Source: Actinomycetes bacterium (GTDB lineage Bacteria; Actinomycetota; Actinomycetes; Actinomycetales; Cellulomonadaceae). From it: a stretch of DNA of 19,517 bases. The first letter of the stretch is position 1. Each line of letters opens with the position of its first letter. Below are positions 1 through 8,337 of the stretch, piece by piece. A program made the position numbers and the translations under genes. The notes below the pieces were generated by a model. It saw only the letters and a list, made by a program, of their open reading frames with translations. It did no database searches and had not been told where the DNA came from. The stretch is taken from positions 1-19,517 of the forward strand of contig JAJYTJ010000067.1 in NCBI GenBank assembly GCA_021793115.1, written 5' to 3'.

Positions 1-53
1 CCCTCAGCCCGATACAGCCGACGGATCTCAGCCCAGTCCTCCACGGTGATCAC
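1..53 (-). CDS. istA: IS21-family transposase IstA, N-terminal fragment (cut by window edge)
   Basis: Reading the minus strand from a GTG at 53, the first 17 or so codons give MITVEDWAEIRRLYRAEG. This is the typical opening of actinobacterial IS21-family IstA transposases (V-E-D-W-A-E-I-R-R-L at the start of the helix-turn-helix). A purine-rich GAGGGA directly precedes the GTG. The rest of the gene, and presumably the istB helper ATPase gene, lie left of the window. IstA carries the DDE catalysis and IstB is an AAA+ targeting ATPase; this is family knowledge, and neither domain can be seen here. Whether the transposase is intact cannot be judged. Confidence 0.8.
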   Translation of the reverse strand, partial: MITVEDWAEIRRLYRAE

Positions 54-126
54 TCCCTCACTCTTCAGCGAAGGGGGGTCAACTTTCGCCCGGCGCCAGG
101 GGGTCAGTGTTCACGCGGCATCGACA
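54..126 (-). mobile_element. Terminal end of an IS21-family element with internal repeats
   Basis: Upstream of istA on the minus strand the sequence runs to a TGTCGATGCC terminus at about 126. It holds two related direct repeats of 15 bases, at plus-strand 100-114 (GGGGTCAGTGTTCAC) and 75-89 (GGGGTCAACTTTCGC), with a 25-base period. IS21-family ends typically start with TG and carry multiple subterminal transposase-binding repeats, which matches. The exact boundary at 126 is inferred from the TGT terminus. The other end and any target duplication are outside the window. Confidence 0.65.
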
Positions 127-406
127 GGCTCACCAGGAGTTGGGGGTGGTTGGTTCCCTTGGAAGGGGAACTCACCTACTCCTTCATCCCCTTCTCGTCC
201 TCGACTCGATACCGGCTCGGCGGCTGGCACGGCCCGGCGGTCTCTCCACAGCGGGGCGTCCCGGGTCTGTCAGCGCTCCGCAGGCCCCGCCCGGCCTTTC
301 TGACGACATGTCAGGCACGCTGCTGAACCCAGAGGGCTGAGCCAGACGAGAAGACGACGCGTCTTGCCCCTAGCTCACGGTGCGTTCGTACAGACGCGCT
401 CTGTTC
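127..406. other. Non-coding stretch between the IS end and the first gene
   Basis: I see no convincing gene here: the open frames have no recognisable motif and no ribosome-binding site. A short stem GTTCCC (153-158) with GGGAAC (166-171) is present without a following T-run. The palindrome GACATGTC lies near 305-312. The stretch probably holds sequence disrupted by the IS insertion and the promoter of the gene starting at 425. Confidence 0.4.
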
Positions 407-424
407 GGGAGGGAAGATCGGGAG

Positions 425-1198
425 ATGAGTCCGCCCGTGTACGAGGACAACAGCCCCGCGGAACTTGAGGGCGCGGCAATGCTTCAGGCGCTCTTTTCCC
501 AGATCGAGACCGCCGAGGCTCGATGCGACACTTTCCAGATCCGCCCCGGGAGTTTGCTCGCAGGCGACGACCGTGCGACCGCGTACGACCCAATCTCGTA
601 TCAGGTGCGATTCCTCCTGGTTGCTGCCTTTGATCATGCCAGCACCTTCAAGCGGACTCTGGTCGATCACGGAATGCCCACCGTCGCGGCTTACCCGCTG
701 GTGAGGGCGTCGTTGGAATCGGCTGCGCAGGCCCTCTGGCTGACAACCGGCGGCACCCGCTCGAAGCGTGTCTTCCGCGCACTCCATCGGGTATGGGACG
801 CGGCGTCGCTAAGTGACGAGGCGCTCCGTCACCTGAATCCGTCGCGAGCATCGTCGCTACCTACTCTGCGCGCCCGCCTGGATGAACTACTCGCTGCCGC
901 AGGAGCAGGCCAACGGAGCCTCGACAGCTCCCACCCGTCGATGACCGACATCGTGATTGAGGCCGGGCGGAAGGTTGCGTCGCGGCAGTTCCAGCCGATC
1001 GATGTGTGGCGTCTCTGCAGTTCGATGGCTCACGGGAACCGGACTGTGGCGCTTGCTGTACTTGAGCATCGACGAGACGACCCGGCCACAGACACGTACG
1101 TGGTTACGACTTCATACCGCGTCATGGCCGCGTTCGTTGGCGTGCTCGTCGAGGTCATCCATGCCGCGCTGGACGCGCGCGATCACCTGAACGCATGA
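425..1198 (+). CDS. HEPN-like hypothetical protein with R-x6-H motif
   Basis: A 257-residue, mostly helical protein. I chose the ATG at 425 because GGGAGGGAAG (407-416) sits about 8 bases upstream; a GTG at 380 is possible but has no such site. Near the C-terminus, residues 196-203 read RLCSSMAH. This is an R-x6-H motif followed by GN, the spacing used by HEPN-type RNases (R-x4-6-H). An upstream helix, RASLESAAQALWL (about 94-106), resembles actinobacterial proteins of unknown function that share the S-x-A-H-G motif. The stop codon overlaps the next possible start (ATGA at 1195-1198), so the gene may be translationally coupled to the HicB-like gene that follows. A toxin role is inference; a structural or non-catalytic HEPN-like fold is equally possible. 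No transmembrane segment or signal peptide is seen. Confidence 0.75.
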   Translation: MSPPVYEDNSPAELEGAAMLQALFSQIETAEARCDTFQIRPGSLLAGDDRATAYDPISYQVRFLLVAAFDHASTFKRTLVDHGMPTVAAYPLVRASLESAAQALWLTTGGTRSKRVFRALHRVWDAASLSDEALRHLNPSRASSLPTLRARLDELLAAAGAGQRSLDSSHPSMTDIVIEAGRKVASRQFQPIDVWRLCSSMAHGNRTVALAVLEHRRDDPATDTYVVTTSYRVMAAFVGVLVEVIHAALDARDHLNA

Positions 1199-1226
1199 CC
1201 ACTGATCTGCTCCGCCATCACGCCGG

Positions 1227-1232
1227 TACCGT
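1227..1232 (+). promoter_or_regulatory. Putative leaderless -10 box before the HicB-like gene
   Basis: TACCGT lies 7 bases before the ATG at 1240. The spacing is that of actinobacterial leaderless promoters (TANNNT followed by 6 to 8 bases and then the start codon), and it is repeated before several genes here. It supports 1240 rather than 1195 as the start. Confidence 0.45.
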
Positions 1233-1239
1233 CGACGGC

Positions 1240-1685
1240 ATGGACTCGGACCGTCCCGCATACCGCGTCACATGGTCACCCGAAGACGGCGAGTACGTCG
1301 CGACCGCCGCGCAGTTCCCGTCGCTGTCGTGGCTCGCAAGGACCCGGTCGCCGCTCTCGCTGGACTCGTCGCGCTCGCTCGCGAGGACCCGGCAGCGCTC
1401 GACTCGACTCCCGAAAGGGAAGGCGGGCGAACAGGGACCTACCTGGTGCGCGTCACCCGCGAGGGCAAGCGGTGGGTCGGGAGCGTCGAGGGGCTCGTTG
1501 GCGCTGCGACCGAGACGACTCGGTTGACGGAGCTGGATGTCGAGGTCCTCGACCTGATCACTGGACTGACCGATGCCGACGAGGTCGACGTAACCGTGAG
1601 ATGGGACCTGGTCGGCGCCCTGAGCTCCGATGAACAGACCGAGTCGGCAGCGTTCGTGGCCGGGCGGCCCGTCAGCCCTCGATGA
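1240..1685 (+). pseudogene. HicB-like antitoxin-type protein, two domains, frameshifted
   Basis: Reading from ATG 1240, the first frame gives YRVTWSPEDGEYVATAAQFPSLSWLA. This is the typical start of HicB-family antitoxins, a partial RNase H-like fold. Just after SWLA, near 1340-1350, homology leaves this frame. It continues in the +1-shifted frame as DPVAALAGLVALA, the usual HicB continuation. That frame runs on to 1685 and includes a second domain, TYLVRVTREGKRWVGSVEGL, which resembles another HicB-like strand pattern. One additional G in the AAGG run near 1343 would restore a single reading frame of about 149 residues. The gene follows the HEPN-like gene (possible start at 1195 overlapping its stop) and its end overlaps the ISP gene convergently by 14 bases. 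It may be true decay or a consensus error. No HicA toxin is adjacent. Confidence 0.7.
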
Positions 1686-4600
1686 TCCGCAGCGGCGGCA
1701 GCGCGTCGACGATCCGCACCGTCTCGACCGACACCGTCGTCACCCGGCCGATGAGGTCGAGGATGTAGCGGGGTTTGCCCACTTCGCGCGACCAGTCGTT
1801 CGGGTCGTTGACGATCCCGGACGCCTTGTCGGTGGTCACCCGGTAGCGGTCGAGAATCCACTCGAGGGCGGACCGGGAACCCAGCATGTAGCGGTGCGCC
1901 TCCTCGGGGATGCCCGAGACGGTGACGTGCGGGTTGTAGACGATCGTCGACTTGTCGACGTCACGCCCTCGGCCGGCCCACCGGAGCTTGTCGACGTAGA
2001 ACCAGCCGAACAGGTCCGCGGAGTCAGGGCCGGACGGCTGGTTGCCGGTGATCGTCAGCGGGTACGGCTCGACCGTCTCGTAGCCGATGTGCAGGTCGAG
2101 GAGCGTCTGGCCGGCGTCACGGAACGCGGCGAAGTCGCCAGCCTCGATCCGGGGGATGCGGGGCAGGGACCGCTTGAGGTCCGCGGCGAACCGCTCCCGG
2201 TAGTCGGGGGAGTGCAGGAACCCGTACACGAACGCGAAGATCCCGTCCTTGGTGACGGCGGGCCTGTACCAGCTGCGGTACTGCTTGAGCGTCGCGTCCG
2301 TGACGTTGTCAATCCGCCGGTAGCCGTCGACCACCTCAGCGCCCGAGAAGTCGAACGCGCCTTGCGCGGTGTGCTCGCCCTCGGGCTTCTCGTAGGTCCA
2401 GCGCGGGAAGTACCTACCGCCGCTGCCAGCGCCCGTGAGGTGTAGGTCGGGGATCGCGTCCGTCGCGAGCACTGAGAAGGGGACGGCGGACCCCTTGCCC
2501 ACCTCATAGAGCCCGAAGTTCGGGGTTGCCGCATCCGGATACGCGGACGGCAGTTGGAGTGTGCTCGCGTTGAACTGCGCGTCGAAGTAGACGTGCTGCT
2601 TGAAGAACGGTCTGTAGGCGGCAACGCGGATGCGGTCTCGCGAGAACGTGGCGAAACGTCGGCGCGCGAGGTCCGCCTCCAGGGTGCTGTCCCAGCTGAT
2701 CTTCGCGGGGTCGCGGTCAATCACTACGGCTGCAACGTCCTTCGCAGAGCGGGCACCCTGTTTCGCGACCGCCACGTCAACGAGCTGCACCTGGTGGTTG
2801 TAGTTCTCGACCATCCGGCTCATGTTCGCCGCCACGCCAGCCTCGGACGAGCTGTAGGCCCACGCATCGCGGTTTGTCGGAAGGCCCAGGGTGTGCGCGG
2901 CAAAGATGGGCGCACCGGTCTCGCCTCGGGTCAGGGCCAGTGGTGCAGCGTCTTCGGGCGCTTCGGTGCGTTGGTTGATCCAGTCACCGGCGTCGTTCGG
3001 AGCGATCTCGGACCAGGCGAGTGAGTTGATCGTCGACTCGTCGACGATGCGGAGCTTGTTCTCTCGGCTGAGGTAGTCGCCGATGTCCCGGTACCGCAGT
3101 GTGGCGCGACCACTGTGGTTGGGATGCTTGACGAGGAACGTGATGGCGACCGTGTTGCGAGAGCCGGTGCCGAAGACCTTCCCACCCTCGCGACGGGACT
3201 GCTCGCCGGCGGTCCGCTGGTTGCCTCGCAAGTTGTAGATGTAGATCGAGGCGAACTCTTCGGCCAGAGCTTTGCGCATGCCGTCTGAGGAAGCGGCCTC
3301 GATGAATCCACCGTTAGTCACGAACCCGATAACGCCCTGGTCGCCGATTCGATCGGATGCCCAGCGGATAGCTCGGACGTAGGAGTCGAACAGTTTGTGC
3401 TTGCCCGACTTCGCCATCTTGGCGACGTACGAGTTCGAGATGCGCGCATCGAGCGTCGGGTACTTGAGGTTCGCAGCGTTGTCGTTCGCGGACGTCTGTC
3501 CGACGGAATAGGGCGGGTTACCGACGATGACGCGGATGTCGAGGGCGCGTTGAGCGACGACGCGGTCGCTGTTCGTCGTGAAGACGGTGCCGTCGTCGAG
3601 GTCGCCGGCTTCGTGCATTTGGAAGGTGTCGGTCAGCACGATGCCGTCGAACGGCTGGTACGGGACGTCGGCGTCGAGGGTGGCGCCCAGCACGTCGTGA
3701 AACGTGGACTCGATGTTGATGGCGGCGATGTAGTAGGCGAGCAGCATGATCTCGTTGGCGTGCAGCTCGGACGCGTACTTGCGGGCCAGGTCGTGCGGGC
3801 TGATGAGGCCGGACTGCAGCAGCCGGACGATGAAGGTGCCGGTGCCGGTGAACGGGTCAAGGACGTGCACGCCTTCGTCGGACAGGCTCGCGCCGAACTC
3901 GGTGCGTAGCAGGTGGTCGACGGACCGGATGATGAAGTCGACGATCTCGACCGGTGTGTAGACGATGCCCAGCTGGTCAGCGACGCGGGGGAACGCGAGC
4001 TTGAAGAACCGCTCGTACAGGTCCTTGATGATCGTCTGTCGCCCGGCGGCGTTGTCGATGCCAGCAACCCTTGCCCGGACCGACTCGTAGAAGTCGTCCA
4101 GGGGTGCGGTCTCCGCTTCGAGGTTGGTGCCCTCCAGAGCCCGCAGCATCTGGTCCATGACCTGGCTGACGGGGTTGTGGGTGGCGAAGTCGTAGTCGGC
4201 GAACAGGGCCTGGAAGATCGGGGCGGTGATGAGGTGCTGGGACAGCATGTCGATCGCGTCTTCGCGGCCGATCGAGTCGTTGAGGTTCGCCTTGAGGGCG
4301 GCCAGGAATGCTTCGAACTCCTTCGCGGCGTGACCGTCAGCCAGCAGGCCGACGAGGCGGGCGCGGTGCTTCTCGGCGATCTCGGCGACGTCCTTGGCCC
4401 AGTCTTCCCAGTACCGGCGTGAGCCGACCTTGGTGACGATCCGGGTGTAGAGGGCGTCGCGGAAGTCGCCGAGGGCTGACAGGTCAAACGAGAGCTGCTC
4501 GCTCTCGCCGTGGTCGCGTCGCTCCCAGTCGCCGACGCCGATGACGTTGATGCGCGGGTCGCGGGCCTTGTTGAGCTCGATCTTGTTGACCATCGCGTCG

Positions 4601-6501
4601 AAGCGTTCGTCGTGGGCGCGCAGCGCCTGCAGCACCTCCCACACGACCCGATACCGCTCGTTGTCCCGCAGAGCGTCCTCCGGCCGCATCCCAGCCGGCA
4701 CGACGATGGGCAAGATGATGTAGCCGTACTTCTTCCCCGGCGCGCGGCGCATGACCCGGCCGACGGACTGCACGACGTCGACCTGGCTCTTGCGAGGGTT
4801 GAGGAACAGCACCGCGTCTAGCGCCGGCACGTCGACGCCTTCGGACAGGCAGCGGGCGTTGGACAGGACCCGGCAACCGCCGTCGGAGTCTTCGGCGCGC
4901 AGCCAGCCGAGTCGCTGGTTGCGGACCAGCATGTTGTCGCCGCCGTCGACGTGCTGCACCTCCACGGGCAGCAACGACGTCGATGTCGTCTTGGCTTCGT
5001 CGCGCAGGCCGGTGTTCTGCTGGAAGTCCTTGATGATCGCCGAGAAGTTGTCGGTGAACCGCTGGGAGTCCTTGATTGACCGGGAGAACGCGACGGCGCG
5101 CAGCATCGGGTCGGGGTCGGTGGCGAAGTCGTGCTCGGTCTCGCCGTGCTTGGCCAGCCCGTTCCAGCAGCCGACGATCTTGGCGACGTCGTCCAGTTTG
5201 AGCTCGCTGTTCAGTGGGTCGGTCAGAGACGCCTGCAGGGTGCGGCTGACGAACCCCTCGTCCACGGCCAGCACGAGGACCCGGTAGTCGGACAGCAGGT
5301 TGCGGGTGACGGCCTCCCCGAACCCGAGGCGGTACAGCTCCTTGCCGTACAGGTCCTCGTCGTCCATGGAGATCGGAGTGGCGAGAGCCTCGTGCGCTTT
5401 CGCCTTGGTCGTGTCGTCGTAGATGCGGGGGGTGGCCGTCATGTAGAGGCGCTTGGCGGCGTGCAGGTAGTCGGCGTTGTGGACTCGCGTGAAGGCAGAC
5501 TCCTCGGCATCCTGCCCTGCGAGGATCACCCCGGTGGTGCGGTGCGCCTCGTCGCAGATCACCAGGTCGAACCCGGGCAGCCCAGCCTTCTGGGCCTGGG
5601 CCACCACGTCAATCGACTGGTAGGTAGAGAACACCACGGTGAGCCGGCCCGCACCGTTGCCGTCGGTCGCCGCAGCCACCAGTCGGGCGGCGTTGGTGGT
5701 CGGCGGGATCGGCAGGTCGACGGTGGTGATGTCCTCCTCGAACGTGCCCGCCTTCGAGTCGGAGCACACCGCGAACGTTCGAAGCGAGTCGACCGCCTCG
5801 ATCGACCACTCCTTGAGCGCCTGGGACAGCAGGGCGATCGACGGAACCAGGAACAGGACGGAACCGCCCAGGGGCACCAGCTGTTCGGCGATCCGCAGCG
5901 ACGTGAAGGTCTTGCCGGTGCCGCACGCCATGATGAGCTTGCCGCGGTCGGCCACCTTGAGGCCGGCGAGCACCTTGTCCAGCGCGGTCTGCTGGTGGCT
6001 CATGAGCGTCTTGCGGGCCTTGACGTGCAGCTCGTCGGGAGTCTTCTCGTTGAACAGTCCCCAGTCGATCGACGAGTCCAGCAGGTCCGTCAACCCGATG
6101 CGCTGCACCGGGATCTGCTGGCCGTGGATCGCGGCCTCGGCGTGCGTGCCCCACTTGTCGGTAGTGGAGACGACCAGCCGGCCCGCATAGGGGTGCTTCC
6201 CGGACTCGGACAGGAAGGTGTCGACGTCGGCCTTCGAGATCGTCTTGCGGGGGTCGTAGAACTTGCACTGCACCGCCACCAACGCGCCCGTGTCACGCTC
6301 CCGAGCCACCAGGTCGATGCCTGTGTCGTGACCCTGGTGCTCGGGCCACTGCATCCACCGCCACACCTCGTCGTAGCGGGCCGACCACTGCACGTCGGTC
6401 TTGAGGAACGCCTGGACCAGCCGCTCGAACTTGTCCCCCCGGTCGACTGTGCTCTTCGACTCGTTGAGGTACCGGTCGAGGATGTCCTCCAGCGTCGTCA
6501 C
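1672..6501 (-). CDS. Type ISP restriction-modification enzyme (nuclease-helicase-methyltransferase-specificity in one chain)
   Basis: A 1609-residue protein with the domain order of type ISP enzymes such as LlaGI and LlaBIII. Residues 1-150 form an Mrr/PD-(D/E)xK-like nuclease: GID at 61-63 and QCK at 78-80. Residues 160-600 form a superfamily 2 ATPase with Walker A ACGTGKT (192-198), DEAH (317-320), TATP (355-358) and motif VI QSVGRVMRR (578-586). Residues 830-1100 form an N6-adenine gamma-type methyltransferase with motif I DPFTGTG (882-888) and NPPY (995-998). The remainder is the presumed target-recognition domain. In this family the single chain methylates one strand of an asymmetric site and cleaves after helicase translocation between head-to-head sites. 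All visible catalytic motifs are intact, so it is probably active. Start GTG 6501 is chosen because TACCGT lies 7 bases upstream; an in-frame GTG at 6525 is the alternative. Confidence 0.93.
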   Translation of the reverse strand: MTTLEDILDRYLNESKSTVDRGDKFERLVQAFLKTDVQWSARYDEVWRWMQWPEHQGHDTGIDLVARERDTGALVAVQCKFYDPRKTISKADVDTFLSESGKHPYAGRLVVSTTDKWGTHAEAAIHGQQIPVQRIGLTDLLDSSIDWGLFNEKTPDELHVKARKTLMSHQQTALDKVLAGLKVADRGKLIMACGTGKTFTSLRIAEQLVPLGGSVLFLVPSIALLSQALKEWSIEAVDSLRTFAVCSDSKAGTFEEDITTVDLPIPPTTNAARLVAAATDGNGAGRLTVVFSTYQSIDVVAQAQKAGLPGFDLVICDEAHRTTGVILAGQDAEESAFTRVHNADYLHAAKRLYMTATPRIYDDTTKAKAHEALATPISMDDEDLYGKELYRLGFGEAVTRNLLSDYRVLVLAVDEGFVSRTLQASLTDPLNSELKLDDVAKIVGCWNGLAKHGETEHDFATDPDPMLRAVAFSRSIKDSQRFTDNFSAIIKDFQQNTGLRDEAKTTSTSLLPVEVQHVDGGDNMLVRNQRLGWLRAEDSDGGCRVLSNARCLSEGVDVPALDAVLFLNPRKSQVDVVQSVGRVMRRAPGKKYGYIILPIVVPAGMRPEDALRDNERYRVVWEVLQALRAHDERFDAMVNKIELNKARDPRINVIGVGDWERRDHGESEQLSFDLSALGDFRDALYTRIVTKVGSRRYWEDWAKDVAEIAEKHRARLVGLLADGHAAKEFEAFLAALKANLNDSIGREDAIDMLSQHLITAPIFQALFADYDFATHNPVSQVMDQMLRALEGTNLEAETAPLDDFYESVRARVAGIDNAAGRQTIIKDLYERFFKLAFPRVADQLGIVYTPVEIVDFIIRSVDHLLRTEFGASLSDEGVHVLDPFTGTGTFIVRLLQSGLISPHDLARKYASELHANEIMLLAYYIAAINIESTFHDVLGATLDADVPYQPFDGIVLTDTFQMHEAGDLDDGTVFTTNSDRVVAQRALDIRVIVGNPPYSVGQTSANDNAANLKYPTLDARISNSYVAKMAKSGKHKLFDSYVRAIRWASDRIGDQGVIGFVTNGGFIEAASSDGMRKALAEEFASIYIYNLRGNQRTAGEQSRREGGKVFGTGSRNTVAITFLVKHPNHSGRATLRYRDIGDYLSRENKLRIVDESTINSLAWSEIAPNDAGDWINQRTEAPEDAAPLALTRGETGAPIFAAHTLGLPTNRDAWAYSSSEAGVAANMSRMVENYNHQVQLVDVAVAKQGARSAKDVAAVVIDRDPAKISWDSTLEADLARRRFATFSRDRIRVAAYRPFFKQHVYFDAQFNASTLQLPSAYPDAATPNFGLYEVGKGSAVPFSVLATDAIPDLHLTGAGSGGRYFPRWTYEKPEGEHTAQGAFDFSGAEVVDGYRRIDNVTDATLKQYRSWYRPAVTKDGIFAFVYGFLHSPDYRERFAADLKRSLPRIPRIEAGDFAAFRDAGQTLLDLHIGYETVEPYPLTITGNQPSGPDSADLFGWFYVDKLRWAGRGRDVDKSTIVYNPHVTVSGIPEEAHRYMLGSRSALEWILDRYRVTTDKASGIVNDPNDWSREVGKPRYILDLIGRVTTVSVETVRIVDALPPLRIIEG

Positions 6502-6508
6502 GAGCCGC

Positions 6509-6514
6509 ACGGTA
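6509..6514 (-). promoter_or_regulatory. Putative leaderless -10 box for the type ISP gene
   Basis: On the minus strand TACCGT is followed by 7 bases (GCGGCTC) and then GTG 6501. This is the same hexamer and spacing as before the HicB-like gene. No Shine-Dalgarno sequence precedes this GTG, which fits leaderless translation. The palindrome GCACATGTGC (about 6521-6530) lies just upstream, between the two divergent genes, and could be a regulator site. Confidence 0.5.
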
Positions 6515-6584
6515 GCGCCCCGCACATGTGCAGGTCATGGAATCTCGCTCGGCCACGTCGGCGGCACATGAGACCGTCGACGAC

Positions 6585-7850
6585 ATGAGCTCCGACCTGG
6601 ATCTCCGCGCGTTGCTCGACGACACCGACCGGGTGGTCGTCTTTGGCGACGTCCATGGCGATACGACGGCGTTCCGTGTCCTCGCCGAGCGCACCGCTCA
6701 GATGGGGTTGACCCGCGTCCTGGTCAGCGTCGGCGACTTTGGGATCGGGCCGTGGGGGCACGAGACGCAGGACCGGATCTTGCGTCGTGCCGACGACCTG
6801 CTCGAGCAACTCGACGCAGTCCTCTTGCTCACGCCGGGCAACCACGACAACTGGGACACGATCGACGCCGCGGTCTCGGACCGCCGCGACGAGCTTGGCT
6901 TCGGCGTCCTCGGCCGCCACGGGCGTGTGCGGGTCAGTCCGCGTGGGCATCGGTTCGAGGTCGGCGGGGTCCGGTTCGGGTCGCTGGGTGGCGCGGTGTC
7001 GGTCGATCAGGTGTCGCGTCAGGCCCGTCACGGGCCGAACGCGTCCGGCTGGTGGTGGCCGCAGGAGGAGCCCACTGCCGTCGACATCGACGCGCTGGGC
7101 GACGAGCCCCTGGATGTGCTCGTGACCCATGACGTGCCCGCCGAGGTGCCGCTGGTGGGTCGCGACACCTGGGAGCGGTGGCTGATCGACAAGTCGAACC
7201 AGGTCCGAGTCCTGCTCCGGATCGCGGTGGACCGGACAAGGCCCGCCGTCGTGTTCTCCGGCCACTGGCATCGACGGGTCACGCACGAGATCGAACGAGC
7301 CGACGGCGGCACGAGCCGCGTGGAGGTGCTGTCTGACGAGCACACGCTCGGTAACGCGGTCGTGCTCGATCTAGTCGACGTGACGCGGCCGGTCCGGCCA
7401 CTGCCGGACGCGTGGCGCGAGCACTTGGATACGGGCGGGGCGACGCCTGGCACCCTCGAGCCGCCGCCGGCCGCTCCCGCGCCCCGGCGCATGCACCTTG
7501 CGCTCGTCGAGGCCGATGACACCCTGGACGCCGAGAGCATCGCCGACCTGGCCGCGGTCCTCGGCCCGGACCAGCGAATCCTGGACGCTGACGGCGCGAC
7601 CCCACGCGGCGCCATCGTCCGAGCTGACTGGGTTGGCGGCCTGGTGGTGCGCCCGGTCCAGTGGGACGGCGACATGATCGGCCGGCCCGTCCTGCAGCCG
7701 GTCCACACCTGGCAGTTGCGCGCTCGCCACGGTCGCGCCGACACCGAACCGGTGCTCTCGCCGGATGCCGCCTCGCGCGCGATCTGGGAGTGGATCGGGG
7801 ACGGCCGCATGACGAGCTGGCGGCTCGTGCGCGACGGGATGGACTCATAG
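6585..7850 (+). CDS. Calcineurin-like metallophosphoesterase with C-terminal extension
   Basis: A 421-residue protein, divergent from the type ISP gene. The N-terminal half carries the full metallophosphoesterase motif set: GDVHGD (D22, H24), GD (50-51), GNHD (85-88), TH (181-182) and GHWH (226-229). These residues bind a di-metal centre that hydrolyses phosphomono- or phosphodiesters; the substrate cannot be read from the sequence. Residues from about 270 are an extra region: a Pro-rich linker near 287-300, then a compact domain of about 120 residues with no motif I know. The start is uncertain. ATG 6585 begins closest to conserved sequence; GTG 6528 and ATG 6537 are in frame but lack a good ribosome-binding site. 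Pairing with a restriction enzyme hints at nucleic-acid or nucleotide metabolism, but this is only context. Confidence 0.85.
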   Translation: MSSDLDLRALLDDTDRVVVFGDVHGDTTAFRVLAERTAQMGLTRVLVSVGDFGIGPWGHETQDRILRRADDLLEQLDAVLLLTPGNHDNWDTIDAAVSDRRDELGFGVLGRHGRVRVSPRGHRFEVGGVRFGSLGGAVSVDQVSRQARHGPNASGWWWPQEEPTAVDIDALGDEPLDVLVTHDVPAEVPLVGRDTWERWLIDKSNQVRVLLRIAVDRTRPAVVFSGHWHRRVTHEIERADGGTSRVEVLSDEHTLGNAVVLDLVDVTRPVRPLPDAWREHLDTGGATPGTLEPPPAAPAPRRMHLALVEADDTLDAESIADLAAVLGPDQRILDADGATPRGAIVRADWVGGLVVRPVQWDGDMIGRPVLQPVHTWQLRARHGRADTEPVLSPDAASRAIWEWIGDGRMTSWRLVRDGMDS

Positions 7851-7876
7851 TCGGCCGCCGCGTCGGTGCCTCCCGC

Positions 7877-7882
7877 TACGGT
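7877..7882 (+). promoter_or_regulatory. Putative leaderless -10 box
   Basis: TACGGT lies 8 bases before ATG 7891, in the short gap after the phosphoesterase stop. No Shine-Dalgarno sequence is seen, so leaderless initiation is likely for the small membrane protein. Confidence 0.4.
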
Positions 7883-7890
7883 TCGGGATC

Positions 7891-8337
7891 ATGGAGTGGG
7901 TCGGGGCGCTGGCAGTGATCGTTGGTGCCGTGCTCGCCGTCGGTCCACCCGTGGCGGGCGAATGGCGCCGGTCTCAGCTCCTCGAACGGGACTCGACGAT
8001 CCTGGCCGCACTGCCACCGGGCGAGGTTCGTAACCAGTTCATCGGGCAGTTTGAGGAGCGCGCCGGTCGGCTCGTTGAGGCACGCCGCCGCAAGGCTCAG
8101 CCCTGGACGCGGCAACGGGTCGTCTTGCTGATCCTCGGCCTGGTGACGACCGCCGCGGGCGTCGCGATACTCGTCGCGGACGCGGTGCGGCCCGACAAGA
8201 GCGTCATCCGGCAGGTGGTCGAGTACGTCGTCATGGTGGTCCTGACGGTTGCGCTCCTCGAGCTCTACCGCCGGTGGGTGATCCGCCAGGCGCGAGCCGA
8301 GCTTCGTCGCGATGAGCAGCAAGAGGCCGACCACTAG
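7891..8337 (+). CDS. Small membrane protein, unknown function
   Basis: A 148-residue protein with three hydrophobic segments: about residues 4-22, 76-97 and 107-124. A basic amphipathic stretch lies between the first two (RLVEARRRKAQPWTRQR, about 60-76), and the tail is charged (RRDEQQEADH). The layout suggests an inner-membrane protein with one cytoplasmic loop. No enzyme motif is visible and I do not recognise a family. It starts 40 bases after the phosphoesterase stop but probably has its own promoter. Its TAG stop (8335-8337) shares the CTAG with the stop of the convergent gene on the minus strand. Confidence 0.7.
   Translation: MEWVGALAVIVGAVLAVGPPVAGEWRRSQLLERDSTILAALPPGEVRNQFIGQFEERAGRLVEARRRKAQPWTRQRVVLLILGLVTTAAGVAILVADAVRPDKSVIRQVVEYVVMVVLTVALLELYRRWVIRQARAELRRDEQQEADH

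Noticed and set aside
5131..6588. Long plus-strand open frame (485 codons) opposite the type ISP gene
   Set aside because: It is antisense to a clearly conserved enzyme, with Val/Gly/Arg-rich low-information sequence and no motif: a shadow frame of high-GC coding DNA.
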